Part shown: piece after piece, positions 1-10,271 of the stretch | Position numbering within the stretch: position 1 is the stretch's first letter | Layout: each line of letters starts with the position of its first letter | From: Eurosta solidaginis | Taxonomy: Eukaryota > Arthropoda > Insecta > Diptera > Tephritidae | Direction of reading: 5' to 3' | Assembly: GCF_040869045.1 (NCBI RefSeq) | Contig: NC_090324.1 | Coordinates: forward strand, 193,624,028-193,688,027 | Length of the DNA stretch: 64,000 nt | Notes under the pieces: generated by a model | The model's input: only the letters and a program-made list of their open reading frames with translations | What the model was told of the DNA's origin: nothing | The model's database searches: none | Made by a program: the position numbers and the translations under genes

Positions 1-51
1 AAATAGCGTATTCCTTTCTAATATTTTCCCATCTATCGAGTAGGCGAAATT

Positions 52-1090
52 TTAAGGATTACTTTTTCTTGCATATGAAACAACACAAGACTTTTGGATA
101 TTAAGATGTAAATTGTTAACTGAGCACCAACTATGCAAATTATCTAGATCTGACTGAAGATCGAGGCAATCAGTCAAATTACGTACTTTGATAAAGAGCT
201 TCACATTATCAGCGAACATTAAACACTCTGCTTTTGCAAAAAGATTTGGCAAATCATTGATAAATATAAGGAATAGGAGTGGACCGCAATGCGTTCCCTG
301 CGGTATACCTGACCATGCGTGTACTGATATAGAAGAGCTGGTGGTGCCCATTTTAACAAATATTTCCCTTCCTGTTAAGAAACTATGAAATAAATTTTAA
401 ATTTTTCCGTTAAAACCGAAAGCCCTGAGCTTGTTGATCAAAATTGCATGATCAACCTTATCAAAGGCTAACGAAAAGTCAGTATAAATTCAAGTCAACT
501 TTTGTGGCATAAAGCCGTGTTGGAATTTCGATATTACACAATTTACCTGATTCATTAGTCTTTTTTGAAGTACGAAATCGAATAGCTTTGAAATGGTGCT
601 TTGCATTATAATAGGTCTGTAATTTCAAACGTTATTGCGATTACCAGACTTGTATATAGGGACGATTGACCCTACTTTCCAATAATCTAGAAAGGTTGAA
701 TTATCTATACACATATTGAAAATATTTGCTATTGGAGTTGATACAAACGCTGAATGCAGCTTAAAAAATATTGGGGGCAAAACCTTCATGGTCCACGCAG
801 GTGCTTTTATCTAGACTAGAAATCGCAAGCTCGACTTCATCCGAGGAAATCGTTAAATTATCGATATTGCCTAAGGGCAAATGGGCAATTTTATGATTGC
901 TAACAGCGTCGAACTTATGATGCACTCTCTGAAAGTAATTTGCAAACGGATTACAAGCATCGGCAGGACTTTCAGACACTGCACTTTCAAAGAAGAAAGT
1001 AGTTGGATAGCCATTGGTTTTCCGTTTTGAATTAATGTATTGCCAAAATTTGCTAGGCTTAGGTTTTAACATAGATTCGACTTTTGACAA
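52..1090 (-). pseudogene. LINE-1 reverse transcriptase remnant
   Basis: Broken reverse transcriptase. The upstream piece (1090-761) has KPKPSKFWQYINSKRK, the typical pre-RT segment, and DHEGFAPNIF at the RT entry. The middle (about 760-352) has no long frame but still encodes recognisable palm text on the minus strand near 430-480. The downstream piece (351-52) contains SGIPQGTHCGPLLF (RT motif 4) and LMFADNVKLF, the catalytic block in which the second aspartate of FADD is asparagine. That change should abolish polymerase activity. Confidence 0.85.
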
Positions 1091-1133
1091 GTGCTGTTTG
1101 TATAAAAATAAATGAAGTTTATCAAACTCTTTC

Positions 1134-1538
1134 TTAAACCAGCGAAATTTTGATGGTCAGAGATTTGCTTCGATTTACGATGTCTCTTGTACGCTTTTGT
1201 TTCTGCTTTTTTAATTTGCATAATATCGCGTTAAACCAAGGTGCTTTGTTACGAACAGCCAGTTTCCTGAGCGGAATGCAATTAGAAATTATATCTAACA
1301 TTTTATTACACAACGTGTTATAAGAAGTAGTGGGATCACTGTGTGTGTTTAAGAAAGACCAATGTATTTGTTGAATACATGTATTAACCTGCTCAATATT
1401 GTAATTGTAATAGTCACGAAAATTTGCGACTTTTTTTTTACTGTTTCTGATACATATAAAATTTAAAATCAATTTCAAGAGCGCAATGATGTACTGTTTT
1501 AATCGAAATAGGAAATAAACATTCCTAACAAGATGCAT
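1134..1538 (-). pseudogene. LINE-1 ORF2 linker between endonuclease and RT
   Basis: An open stretch of about 134 codons between the endonuclease and RT parts. It contains FRDYYNYNIEQVN and KLAVRNKAPWFNAIL, the kind of text found in the linker of insect CR1-like ORF2 proteins just before the RT. It overlaps the endonuclease frame by a few bases in another frame, so at least one frameshift separates them. No catalytic motif is expected here. Confidence 0.6.
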
Positions 1539-1870
1539 TCAATTCTGCAGAATTAAATACTAAATCTAATATTTTGTTTGAATTATTCAAAACATGGTTA
1601 ATCTGATTAAATCCATGCGATAATAGCGAACTAGTAACTGATAAATCTATGTCAGATTTCAAGTTTGACGGTAGTAATATATTATTTTCGGATATCCATT
1701 GTATATTGCTTAGGTTAAAATTACCAAGATATATAATTTCATCCACATGATTAGCAGTATTAGATAAGAATTCAAAATTACGCAAATGATTTTCATAAAT
1801 TTCAATATTACTATTTGGCGGTATGTAAGACACCAGTATAAATACTGAATTGAAATTTAGAAATTTAATC
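1525..1870 (-). pseudogene. LINE-1 endonuclease domain fragment
   Basis: C-terminal part of an apurinic-like (EEP fold) endonuclease, the enzyme that nicks target DNA for LINE integration. Visible are a SYIPPNSN stretch, then YLGNFNLSNIQW, matching the family's G-D-F-N-L-P motif with D replaced by N, and a following DLVF stretch. The D-to-N change hits a normally metal-binding acidic residue, so this copy is probably dead. The N-terminal half is hidden by the N gap at 1871-1970. Confidence 0.75.
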
Positions 1871-1970
1871 NNNNNNNNNNNNNNNNNNNNNNNNNNNNNN
1901 NNNNNNNNNNNNNNNNNNNNNNNNNNNNNNNNNNNNNNNNNNNNNNNNNNNNNNNNNNNNNNNNNNNNNN
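1871..1970. other. Assembly gap (100 N)
   Basis: Exactly 100 N bases, the usual placeholder for a gap of unknown size. It sits between the LINE-1 endonuclease and a truncated MITE, so the junction cannot be read. Confidence 0.99.
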
Positions 1971-2274
1971 ACCTCAAAATAAAATTATAGTAAAATTTAA
2001 GTTATTAACAGAATAATTTAATTCGCAGTTAAAAAGCGTGGGGTGCTTGATATTGGATATTACAATCATTCTATTGGCAACTATCTGAGAGGAAATATAT
2101 AAAACGTAGTCAAATGCACCCACGCTTTCTACTCTGAATTAAATTATTCTGTTAATAACTTAAATTTTATTATAATTTTATTTTGAAGTGATTAACTATA
2201 AACGATTGTTTGACCTTCTACTACTGTTATATAAACTCTTTTTAATTGAAAATTATTTTCTATTTTTAACACGC
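1971..2274. mobile_element. Foldback MITE copy 1, partial
   Basis: Matches the central part and most of one arm of the palindromic element seen complete at 5651-6132 and 35347-35836. It starts at the N gap with part of the left arm, contains the centre near 2040-2120, and stops in the right arm after ATTTTCTATTTTTA. There it meets the 123-bp array, whose first bases AACACGCTTTTAT are also present in the MITE's outer arm. Confidence 0.85.
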
Positions 2275-4222
2275 TTTTATTAGCTTGGCCTGTATGTAAC
2301 GGGATCTTTGAGCTTAATTTTCACCGGTTTCTAGAAGTCTGATTAATTTGAAGCTTTGCATACGTATCAAGGACCGATGTCAATGTATTAATGTGATGGT
2401 GTGGTGACATAAGGACAACGGCCATAAGGTCAATTGGCCTTATTACCACTTTGAATGGCCATAAGTTTGATTGAAACTTTTCCCACATATCAAGGCTCGA
2501 TGACAATGCATTAATGTGATGGTGTGGTGACATAAGGTCAACGGCCATAAAGTCAATTGGCCTTATTACAACTTTGATTGGCCATACGTTTGATTGAAAC
2601 TTTGCACACGTATCAAGGGTCTATGACAATGCATTAATGTGATGGTGTGGTGACATAAGATCAACGGCCATAAGGTCAATTGGCATTATTACCACTTTGA
2701 ATTGCCATAAGTTTGATTGAAACTTTGCACACGTATCAAGGCTCGAAGACAATGCAATAATGTGATGGTGGGGGTGACATAAAGTTAACGGGCATAAGGT
2801 CAATTGATCTTTTGACCACCCCAAATGGCCATAGATTTGAAAGCTTGCACATAATGCGAAAAACGCATTCCTGTATTAATGATAGAAGTGGATGCATGGC
2901 ACATCTACGAAAGAGCATACTGGATCCTTTTTTAACACGCTTTTATTAGCTTGGCATGTATCTATGTAACGGAATATTTGAGCTTAATTTTCACCGGTTT
3001 CTAGAATCTGACTAATTTGAAACTTTGCATACGTATCAAGGACCGATGACAATGCATTAGTGTGAAGGTGTGGTGACATAAGGTCAACGGCCACAAGGTC
3101 AATTGGCCTTATTACCTCTTTGAATGGCCATAAGTTTGATTGAAACTTTGCACACGTATCAAGGCTCGATGACAATGCATTAATGTGATGGTGTGGTGAC
3201 ATAAGGTCGATGGCCATAAGGTAAATTGCCCTTATTACCACTATGAGTGGCCATAATTTTGATTGAAACTTTGCACACGTATCAGGGCTCGATGACAATG
3301 CATTATTGAGATGGTGTGGTGACATAAGGTCAACGGCCACAAGATCAATTGGCCTTATTACCACTTTGAATGGCCATAAGTTTGATTAAAACTTTGCAAA
3401 CGTATCAAGAATAGATGACAATGCATTAATGTGATGGTGTGTGGTGACACAAGGTCAACGGCCATAAGGTCAATTTGCCTTATTACCACTTTGAATGGCC
3501 ATAAGTTTGAATAAAACGTTGCACTAGTATCAAGGCTCGATGAAAATGCATTAATGTGATGGTGTGGTGACATAAGGTCAACGGCCATAAGGTCAATTGG
3601 CCTTATTACCACTTTGAATGGCCATAAGTTTGATTGAAACTTTGCACTCGTATCAAGGCTCGATGACAATGCAATAATGTGATGGTGGGGTCACATGAGG
3701 TTAGCAGACATAAGGTCAATTGAACTTGTGACCACCCCAAATGGCCATAGATTTGAAACCTTGCACATAATTCGAAAAACGCATTCCTTTATTAACACGC
3801 TTTTATTAGCTTGGCCTGTATGTAACGGAATCTTTGAGCTTAATTTTCACCAGTTTCTAGAAGTCTGATTAATTCGAAACTTTGCATACGTATCAAGGAC
3901 CGATGACAATGTATTAATGTGATGGTGTGGTGACATAAGGGCAACGGCCATAAGGTCAATTGGCCTTATTACCACTTTGAATGGCCATAAGTTTGATTGA
4001 AACTTTGCACACATATCAAGGCTCGATGACAATGCAATAATGTGATGGTGGGGTGAAATAATGTTAACGGACATAAGGTCAATTGAACTTATGACCACCC
4101 CAAATGGCCATAGATTTGAAACCTTGCACATAATGCGAAAAACGTGTTCCTTTATTAATGATAGAAGTGGATGCAGCGCACATCTACGAAAGAGCATACT
4201 GGAGCCCTTTTTTAACACGCTT
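2272..4222 (-). repeat. 123-bp minisatellite in three composite units
   Basis: Tandem monomers of about 123 bp (for example successive GATGGTGTGGTGACAT blocks at 2395, 2518 and 2641). They are organised in composite units: each starts with AACACGCTTTTATTAGC, runs through 2-7 monomers, changes to a divergent monomer, and ends in a block with GGAGCCCTTTTTT, after which the next unit starts. Units begin near 2272, 2937 and 3799. Because 123 is 41 codons, one minus-strand frame stays open through many monomers and encodes a 41-residue repeat containing MSPHHHINALSSSLDT. The same array occurs inverted at 42771-43391 and 48338-48955. I read it as non-coding repeat DNA with accidental frame preservation, but see the findings. 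Confidence 0.9.
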
Positions 4223-4297
4223 TTATTATTATTATGGAACCATTTCGAAAACCGCCAACGTAATCATCATCAGGCAATTTTGTAATGTTATCAAAGG

Positions 4298-4372
4298 TTT
4301 TACCGGGATTCGAACCGTGAATCACATGGTGAAACTGCAGTAGCCTTTAACCACTAGGCCATCCTGCTGGTA
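4298..4372 (-). other. tRNA-like SINE head (Pol III A and B boxes)
   Basis: On the minus strand the sequence holds TGGCCTAGTGGTTAAAGG, matching the Pol III A box and a tRNA D-arm, followed about 30 bases later by GGTTCGAATCC, a perfect B box. The T-stem and acceptor stem do not pair well, so this is a tRNA-derived SINE head and not a working tRNA gene. Partial copies of the B-box part recur near 4748 and 5428. Confidence 0.6.
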
Positions 4373-4950
4373 TTTGTTTTCCTGCTTAATTCAGTTTTTT
4401 TCTCATTTCTACACTAACAACACAATTGAGACATTTTGTCTCTATATTAATTTGTGTGCAATGTAGATTTGTTTTTGTAAAGTTCTTCTTCGTTGCGAAG
4501 GAGAAGCTTTGTAAACTCAGGCTCAGTTGTACATATTTATGTAGGTTTGTTTAATGGTGTGTTCAGTTTATACTTATATTTAACAATTCGTCAGCTTAAC
4601 ACCGGCTTATAATAATTGAATTTTATTTATTATGTTTTCTAAGAGAAACTGAAAAGAATGCAACATTTACTGGCATATTGCTATGGAACCATTTCGAAAA
4701 CCGCCAACGTATCATCAGGCAATTTTGTAATGTTATCAAAGTTTTCACCGGGATTCGAATAGTAGATTTGTTTTTGTAAAGTTCTTCTTCGTTGCGAAGG
4801 AGAAGCTTTGTAAACTCAGGCTCAGTTGTACATATTTATTTATGTTTGTTTAATGGTGTGTTCAGTTTATACTTATATTTAAGAATTCATGAGCTTAACA
4901 CCGGCTTATAATAATTGAATTTCAATTATTATGTTTTCTAAGAGAACTGA

Positions 4951-5316
4951 CTGACGGCCACCGTGGTGTGATGGTAGCGTGCTCCGCCTATCACACCGTA
5001 TGCCCTGGGTTCAACTCCCGGGCAAAGCAACATCAAAATTTTAGAAATAAGATTTTTCAATTAGAAGAAAATTTTTCTAAGCGGGGTCGCCCCTCGGCAG
5101 TGTCTGGCAAGCGCTCCGATTGTATTTCTGCCATGAAAAGCTCTCAGTGAAAACTCATCTGCCTTGCAGATGCCGTTCGGAGTCGGCATAAAACATGTAG
5201 GTCCCGTCCGGCCAATTTGTAGGGAAAAATCAAGAGGAGCACGACGCAAATTGGAAGAGAAGCTCGGCCTTAGATCTCTTTGGAGGTTATCGCGCCATAC
5301 ATTTATTTTTTTTTTT
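4951..5316 (+). mobile_element. SINE-1, tRNA-derived
   Basis: Begins with a tRNA-like head carrying an A box (TGGTGTGATGGTAGCGTG) and a B box (GGGTTCAACTCCCGGGC, about 5008-5024). A unique body of about 250 bp follows, ending in a T-rich tail (CATACATTTATTTTTTTTTT). The flanks carry a near-identical duplication, AAGAGAACTGA before and AAGAGAAACTGA after, consistent with target-primed insertion. I recognise the body as a SINE common in tephritid flies (recollection). It lies inside the 450-bp repeat. Confidence 0.85.
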
Positions 5317-5650
5317 AAGAGAAACTGAAAACAATGAAACATTTACTTTCATATTGCTATAGAACCATTTCGAAAACCGCCAACGTAATAATCATCAGGC
5401 AATTTTGTAATGTTGTCAAAGGTTTCACTGGGATTCGATCCGTGAATCACATGGTGAAACTGATTACTGATGATTACGTTGGCGATTTTCGAAATGGTTC
5501 CATAGCAATATGCCAGTAAATGTTTCATTCTTTTCAGTTTCTCTTAGAAAACATAATAATTGAAATTCAATTATTATAAGCCAGTGTTAAGCTCATGAAT
5601 TCTTAAATATAAGTATAAACTGAACACACCATTAAACAAACATACATAAA

Positions 5651-6132
5651 TAAATAATAGTTTAAAAAAACTAAAAAACACGCTTTTATACCAAACCGAA
5701 CTAAAAAATAGAAAATAATTTTCAATTAAAAAGAGTTTATATAACAGTAGTAGAAGGTCAAACAATCGTTTATAGTTAATCAACTCAAAATAAAATTATA
5801 ATAAAGTTTAAGTTATTAATAGAATAATTTAGTTCAGAGTAGAAAGCGTGGTGTGCATTTGACTACATTTTATTTCTTTCCTCTCAGATAGTTGCCAATA
5901 GAATGATTGTAACATTCAATACCAAGCACACCACGCTTTTTACTGTGAATTAAATTATTCTGTTAAGAACTTAAATTTTATTATAATTTTATTTTGAGGT
6001 GATTAACTATAAACGATTGTTTGACCTTCTACTACTGTTATATAAACTCTTTTTAATTGAAAATTATTTTCTATTTTATAGTTCGGTTTGGTATAAAAGC
6101 GTGTTTTTTTAGTTTTTTTAAACTATTATTTA
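5651..6132. mobile_element. Foldback MITE copy 2, complete
   Basis: About 480 bp of near-perfect palindrome. Left arm starts AAATAATAGTTTAAAAAAAC and the right end is its reverse complement; arms are roughly 200 bp with a short centre around 5870-5910. The outer arm contains ACACGCTTTTAT. There is no coding capacity, so it is a non-autonomous DNA-transposon-like element. Its right end cuts the LINE ORF1 remnant that begins at 6126-6133 on the minus strand. I could not fix the target duplication with confidence. Confidence 0.85.
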
Positions 6133-7102
6133 TTATATAGTGATGGTGGAATACCTAATTTAAAATTAACTCTCTTAGGAGATTCATCTTTCTTGGGAAG
6201 TTTCGCACAAGAAATAACATTACAGCTCACTTGCATATGTTTCGCTACATAGTTAGCGATATCAGCAGCATTCACTGTTTGTTTGAATGAAGAGAGATGG
6301 ACCCATTTCATACGGACAGCAACATCTAACTCACCTCCCCCATTCGTTCCAACTACGGTAGTTGTTTTTTTTTGCTAATGTTACTATTAGCCGGTAATTA
6401 GGTGCAGGCTCAGTCGCAGAAGCAGCATTGCTAACAGAAGCAGCAACAACATCCGAGTACGGGAGAAAATCTTCTATTTCTATTGCTTCGGTATCAACAG
6501 CTTTGCCATTTTGTATACCAACGTTTGCGTTAGCATCAGTCGATTGCATAGTCATATTGTTTAGTGCAGAGAGTGCGAGTCTGAACTCTTACATTTGGCT
6601 TGAGTACCAGCATAAACTACGGCAGCAGCATTGGGTGCAGAAAGTCATTGTTATATCCATTGTTATTATCTGAGTTCATACCCTTTGCATTAGTTTTCGC
6701 AATATTCGGTTAGCGCGATGATGGCAACTGATTTTTGTTTTGCGATTTATGTAGGTCAGTGCCCTTAGTTTTTGATCTTGTTTTAGTGAAATTAGTTGGC
6801 GCCTTGTAGGTAACCACCGTTGAACCATCTGCATGGGCAGTATTTGGTATATAAAAATTTTGCAGAAAACTACTAAGAGAGTTTATACTCTTTAAGACAT
6901 CAGCTAGATTCTCTTCACTTAATTTTGTAAGCGAATATTTCAAATGTCACATACAAACTTTATTTTTTCATTATTGTTAACAAGATTTGCACCAGTAGAG
7001 CTTAATTTTGCACATTTAGTGTTGAATTTGGGGCAGCATATGCCAAAATTTACGTGGTCTTCATTTACGCACATAGTACTACACTTGATACAATTAGACA
7101 TT
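6126..7102 (-). pseudogene. CR1-like LINE ORF1 remnant
   Basis: Minus-strand ORF1-type protein, the LINE's nucleic-acid-binding chaperone. It starts with MSNCIKCSTMCVNEDH at 7102, a PHD-like cysteine/histidine zinc finger with further cysteine pairs to about 6950. A Lys/Asn-rich linker follows (6943-6710) and then an alanine-rich acidic stretch (6555-6331). The C-terminal segment (6311-6126) holds SSFKQTVNAADIANYV and VNFKLGIPPSLY, typical of the C-terminus of insect CR1-group ORF1. A stop at about 6942 and further frame breaks make it a pseudogene. The C-terminus runs straight into MITE copy 2. It probably belongs with LINE-1. Confidence 0.7.
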
Positions 7103-7164
7103 ATATTGACTGAGTGTCACGGGGCGATTATAAAACACGTGCGTGCTAAAAGGCAAGCGGATGA

Positions 7165-8596
7165 CGAATGATTATGCTTACGGAGATGACTCTTTAAGCT
7201 CCTGGGCGGTGTTAGCTCATCAATCAGATGTCTGTTGGGATGCCCAGGTTTCTGAATATTCAACAGGAACTGTTTGGTTAGCATTTCATTTCTCTCCCTA
7301 ATGGGGAGTATTCTCGCCTCATTATGTAGATGGCGTTCTGGAGAAATAAGAAGACAACCCGTGGTGGTTCTGAAGGCAGTATTTTGGCAGGCCTGTAGCT
7401 TGTTCCAGTGAGTAGTCTTTAGGCTTGGCGACCATATCGGGACGCGTAGCATGCAGTCGCCTGGCAAATTGCTTTGTAAGTGGTAATGGACCTTTCTTTT
7501 CTTTTCCCCAAGTGCCAGCAAGAAATTTGAGGATTTTATTACGGCACTGGATTTTCGATACAATTGCGGATGCATGCTCACAAAAATGTAGATCCTGAAC
7601 AAACATCACACACAAGATTTTTGGGTGTAAGACAGTCGGTAGCGTAGTGCCATTGACGTGGATGTTCAAAATGGTCGACATTTGGGACGTCCATGATGTA
7701 AATAAGGTCGCTTATAATTTAGTCGGTGATAATGTCAGGTTTCGCGAGGTAAAAAAACTAGAGAGATCCGGAAGGTAGCCGTTTATTTTGTTGAAAAGCT
7801 GATCGATCTGTGGGAATTGGCCTGTGGCCATTATCGTGCAGTCATCAGCGTAGGAAACGATACTAACTCCTTCTGGTTGCGAAGGAAGCTTTGATATGTA
7901 GAAGCTAAACAAAAGTGCAGATAGGACACCACCGTGTGGCACTCCTTGTTTAATTCTTCTTGGCTTTGATGTTGCGTTTCTAAATTGCACCGATATCTGC
8001 CGGCCACCCAGATTATTTGCGGTCTTGCAGTAAAGTGCCATGGTTGACCGTATCAAGAGCTTTTGATAGGTCTAGCGCAACGAGTACTGTTCTATGGTGG
8101 GGGTTTTGATTTAAACCGAAATTTTTCTGGGTGCTAAAGACATTTAGCGCGGTGGTTGTGCTACGGAGTTTTCTAAAGCCATGCTGATGACTGGCTAGTT
8201 GCAAATTTGCTTTCAAATAGGGGAGCAGAATGGCTTCAAGCGTCTTGGCTTCTGGCGATAGGAGAGATATCGGGCGATATGAATCTCCTATGTTAGCTGA
8301 ATTCCCAGGATTTAGTAGCGGGACCACCTTGGCCATATTCCATTTTTCGGGAACGACAAATGTGGAAAGCGACAGGTCGAAGACATGTGCTAAATATTTG
8401 AAACCCTCTCTTCCTAGGCTTTTTAGCACCGGCATGGCTATGCCGTCTGGGCCCACTGCTTTAGATGGTTTAGCTTGACCGGTGGCATCCTCAGCCTATT
8501 TGGCGGTGATGGTAATTGGGGACGTGCTGAATTTATGTTTAAGTGCGCGTATGTTGGCCTTTCGTCTAACTTTGTCAACCGTAGAATGCATTATAT
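7165..8596 (-). pseudogene. LINE-2 reverse transcriptase and C-terminal part
   Basis: Minus-strand RT of a Jockey/LOA-like LINE. In protein order: GPDGIAMPVLKSL and SYRPISLLS (RT motifs 1-2, 8456-8300), HQHGFRKLRSTT, VALDLSKALDTVNH (motif A, about 8080), GVPHGGVLSALLFSFYIS (motif B, about 7940), IVSYADDCTIMATG (catalytic YADD intact, about 7860), then PKILCVMFVQDLHF and a thumb/C-terminal region to about 7170. Frameshifts near 8045 and 7700-7600 break it. The 5' part of the same element resumes at 25559 after a nested insertion. The 3' end appears truncated against the ORF1 remnant at about 7105-7165. Confidence 0.88.
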
Positions 8597-8616
8597 TGTG
8601 ACGAATACTAGCAACA
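8597..8616 (+). mobile_element. Solo LTR, left 20 bp
   Basis: First 20 bases (TGTGACGAATACTAGCAACA) of a solo LTR that resumes at 25067. The preceding ATAT (8593-8596) is repeated at 25555-25558, and LINE-3 at about 32440-32455 shows the uninterrupted LINE sequence, so this is a 4-bp target duplication. AACA at 8613-8616 is in turn duplicated by the Gypsy-1 insertion. Confidence 0.85.
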
Positions 8617-8989
8617 TGTTACGGTCTGCTGTTATGGTCTACGGTTACGGTTCACTTGTGAGCGTTTTCGTGCGAACGCACCTTGTGACTAGTGATGGGA
8701 CCAAAAAGTTGCGATGCAATAGCATCGAAACGAGAAAAAGAAAGACCGGCGATCACTAGCGAAAAAAGCCACGAGTTTCCGGCCGTAGATCCACAAAGAA
8801 GGAGTAGAAAATTTTAGAAAAGAAAAGAAAAAAAATAGCCACGAGTTTTCCAGCCGGGAAAAAACGCAAGAATTAGCTTTTTACTTGCGCAGTTAATCGG
8901 AAATTTTTATAAAACCAAAAGGTTTATCGTAAAACTAGTCCTATAAAGCGTTATACCAACGAGAAGATTTGTGATTTGCTTCAGCCTAA

Positions 8990-9840
8990 ATTTTGGCGGC
9001 CCTGCGATCATATCAAAAAGATCGTATAACATCAAGGACACAACTTCAACACCAAAGGCGTCAAGCTCAGAGACTGCTTCATTAGCACTATTGCTTACCT
9101 CAACTGCACGTTCCCAACGATATTCAACTCATTGCAAAACATCCTCGCGTGCTGTGCACATTTTCAAGAAAGTATCGTGAAGAACCAAAGGACTGCAACG
9201 AGGAACCGCAGGCCGATTCCTTAACCCAACTACCAAAGAATAAACCCGGAAAAGCCCAGAAACTAGGAAGAGTCGATAGCGTAAAGTACCGACACAGTCC
9301 ATTCCGACAAGCCTCTTCGGGGTGGTAATAAACCTTACAACGGTTGTGTGGTGGTGACACAAGCTCCACGTATAGAATATCCAGTTAAAGTAGGTCGGCG
9401 TTTCACAGTCACACCTAGTGAGGAAAGTTCTAGTGATTCCGATTCGGATTCGGACGGCACTAAACTAAATGGTGAGGAGAACCCTTGTTATCCGAAGATA
9501 AACCCCTTTCTCTACGTTTACGAAGTACACTACCACCTTCGGAAAAGCGTCTGACACCACCTCCGCCTCCAGGGCTAGCAGTACGCTGCCGCGTAATAAA
9601 ACTAACGCCAAAATTACCAAGTCATCCAGATCGTAAAGGTCAGCACGAAGTTTTATCGCCACCAGGTTCACTCGATTACCTCGGACCAGAGCGCAACAAC
9701 CACCAACAGTACCAACACAGCGCGCCCAAGACCGCGCGCCATAACCAACAACAGCGACAACTTCACCAGCAACAACAACATCAACATTAACCACGCCGGC
9801 AGAGGCCCAGGGTACGTACTCTTGCGGCTATGTAAGTACC
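8990..9840 (+). other. Coding-like captured segment inside the Gypsy-1 LTR
   Basis: A block with protein-like composition unlike LTR DNA. Three overlapping frames encode, in order, a Ser/Thr-rich stretch (about 9030-9180), a Lys/Arg-rich stretch, an acidic Ser-Asp run (EESSSDSDSDSDG, about 9421-9460), a Pro-rich stretch (LTPPPPPG, about 9556) and a Gln/His-rich tail (RQLHQQQQHQH, ends 9790). Frame changes would be needed to join them, so it is not an intact ORF. GTAAGT at 9832-9837 looks like a splice donor. The counterpart is at about 18760-19625 in the 3' LTR. I do not recognise the protein family. Confidence 0.5.
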
Positions 9841-10230
9841 AGCAAAGTATAAACTTAAACATAATTAGTTAAAAGAAACTTCTAAGCAGTACTTAGAGAG
9901 TTTTATACAGCCCGGTTAAACCATTTAACAAGGGTCGATTTTTTTCGTCAAATTTTATTATTGAATACTTGAAATTGTTAGCTTTACAACAAAGGTCATA
10001 CATTTTTTATATCATTTTAATAATATATTGTGTTGCTTTAAAATGATTGAAGTTAGCTCTATAAATTTTATTCATAATAAGCCGCCTTTATCACGTGAAA
10101 CGTTTTAGCGGTCCATTTTTGGAGCTCAACCATAAATTGTTAGAAAAAAAATTTGCGACCGCAGACATTGGTCGATTATGCACGAATTGGCTAAAAGATT
10201 TAAACTTTTTTTTTCATATATCATACAAAT

Positions 10231-10233
<3 letters not shown>

Positions 10234-10266
<33 letters not shown>
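10234..10266. repeat. (TA)n microsatellite in the 5' LTR
   Basis: An uninterrupted TA dinucleotide tract. A shorter version is at the equivalent position in the 3' LTR (about 20019-20045), showing slippage since insertion. Confidence 0.95.

Positions 10267-10271
<5 letters not shown>

Larger units (their letters stand above)
1..1870 (-). mobile_element. LINE-1: CR1/Jockey-like non-LTR retrotransposon, decayed
   Basis: Minus-strand non-LTR retrotransposon remnant. Order in the element's sense is endonuclease (about 1870-1525), linker (1538-1134) and reverse transcriptase (1090 to below 52), as expected for ORF2 of a CR1-like LINE. The frames are broken in several places and the 3' end lies outside the window. 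The 5' side meets a 100-base N gap and then a MITE. A matching ORF1 remnant lies at 6126-7102 on the same strand, so both probably belong to one element split by later insertions (inference). LINE-5 at 60513-61874 is a related family judging by its RT wording. Confidence 0.85.
4226..5651. repeat. About 450-bp repeat in tandem and inverted copies, with a tRNA-like head
   Basis: A repeat beginning with CCATTTCGAAAACCGCCAACG recurs at about 4238, 4687 and 5364 in direct orientation. An inverted copy spans about 5476-5640, so the right end folds back on the left. Between the landmarks are an AT-rich stretch with CTTCTTCGTTGCGAAGGAG (itself a small palindrome) and text ending ATAATTGAATT. Copy 2 is interrupted by SINE-1 at 4951-5316. 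The right end abuts MITE copy 2. No protein-coding signal is visible. Confidence 0.8.

Noticed and set aside
1134..1538. A host membrane protein suggested by the hydrophobic start of this frame
   Set aside because: The rest of the frame is LINE ORF2 linker and the hydrophobic start is out-of-frame intergenic sequence.
4298..4372. A functional tRNA gene
   Set aside because: A and B boxes are present but the T-stem and acceptor stem do not pair and the sequence is part of a repeated element.
9465..9794. Long minus-strand frame (valine/alanine-rich) in the Gypsy-1 LTR
   Set aside because: It is the antisense of the Gln/Pro-rich plus-strand block; its composition follows from CAA/CAG repeats and no domain is visible.
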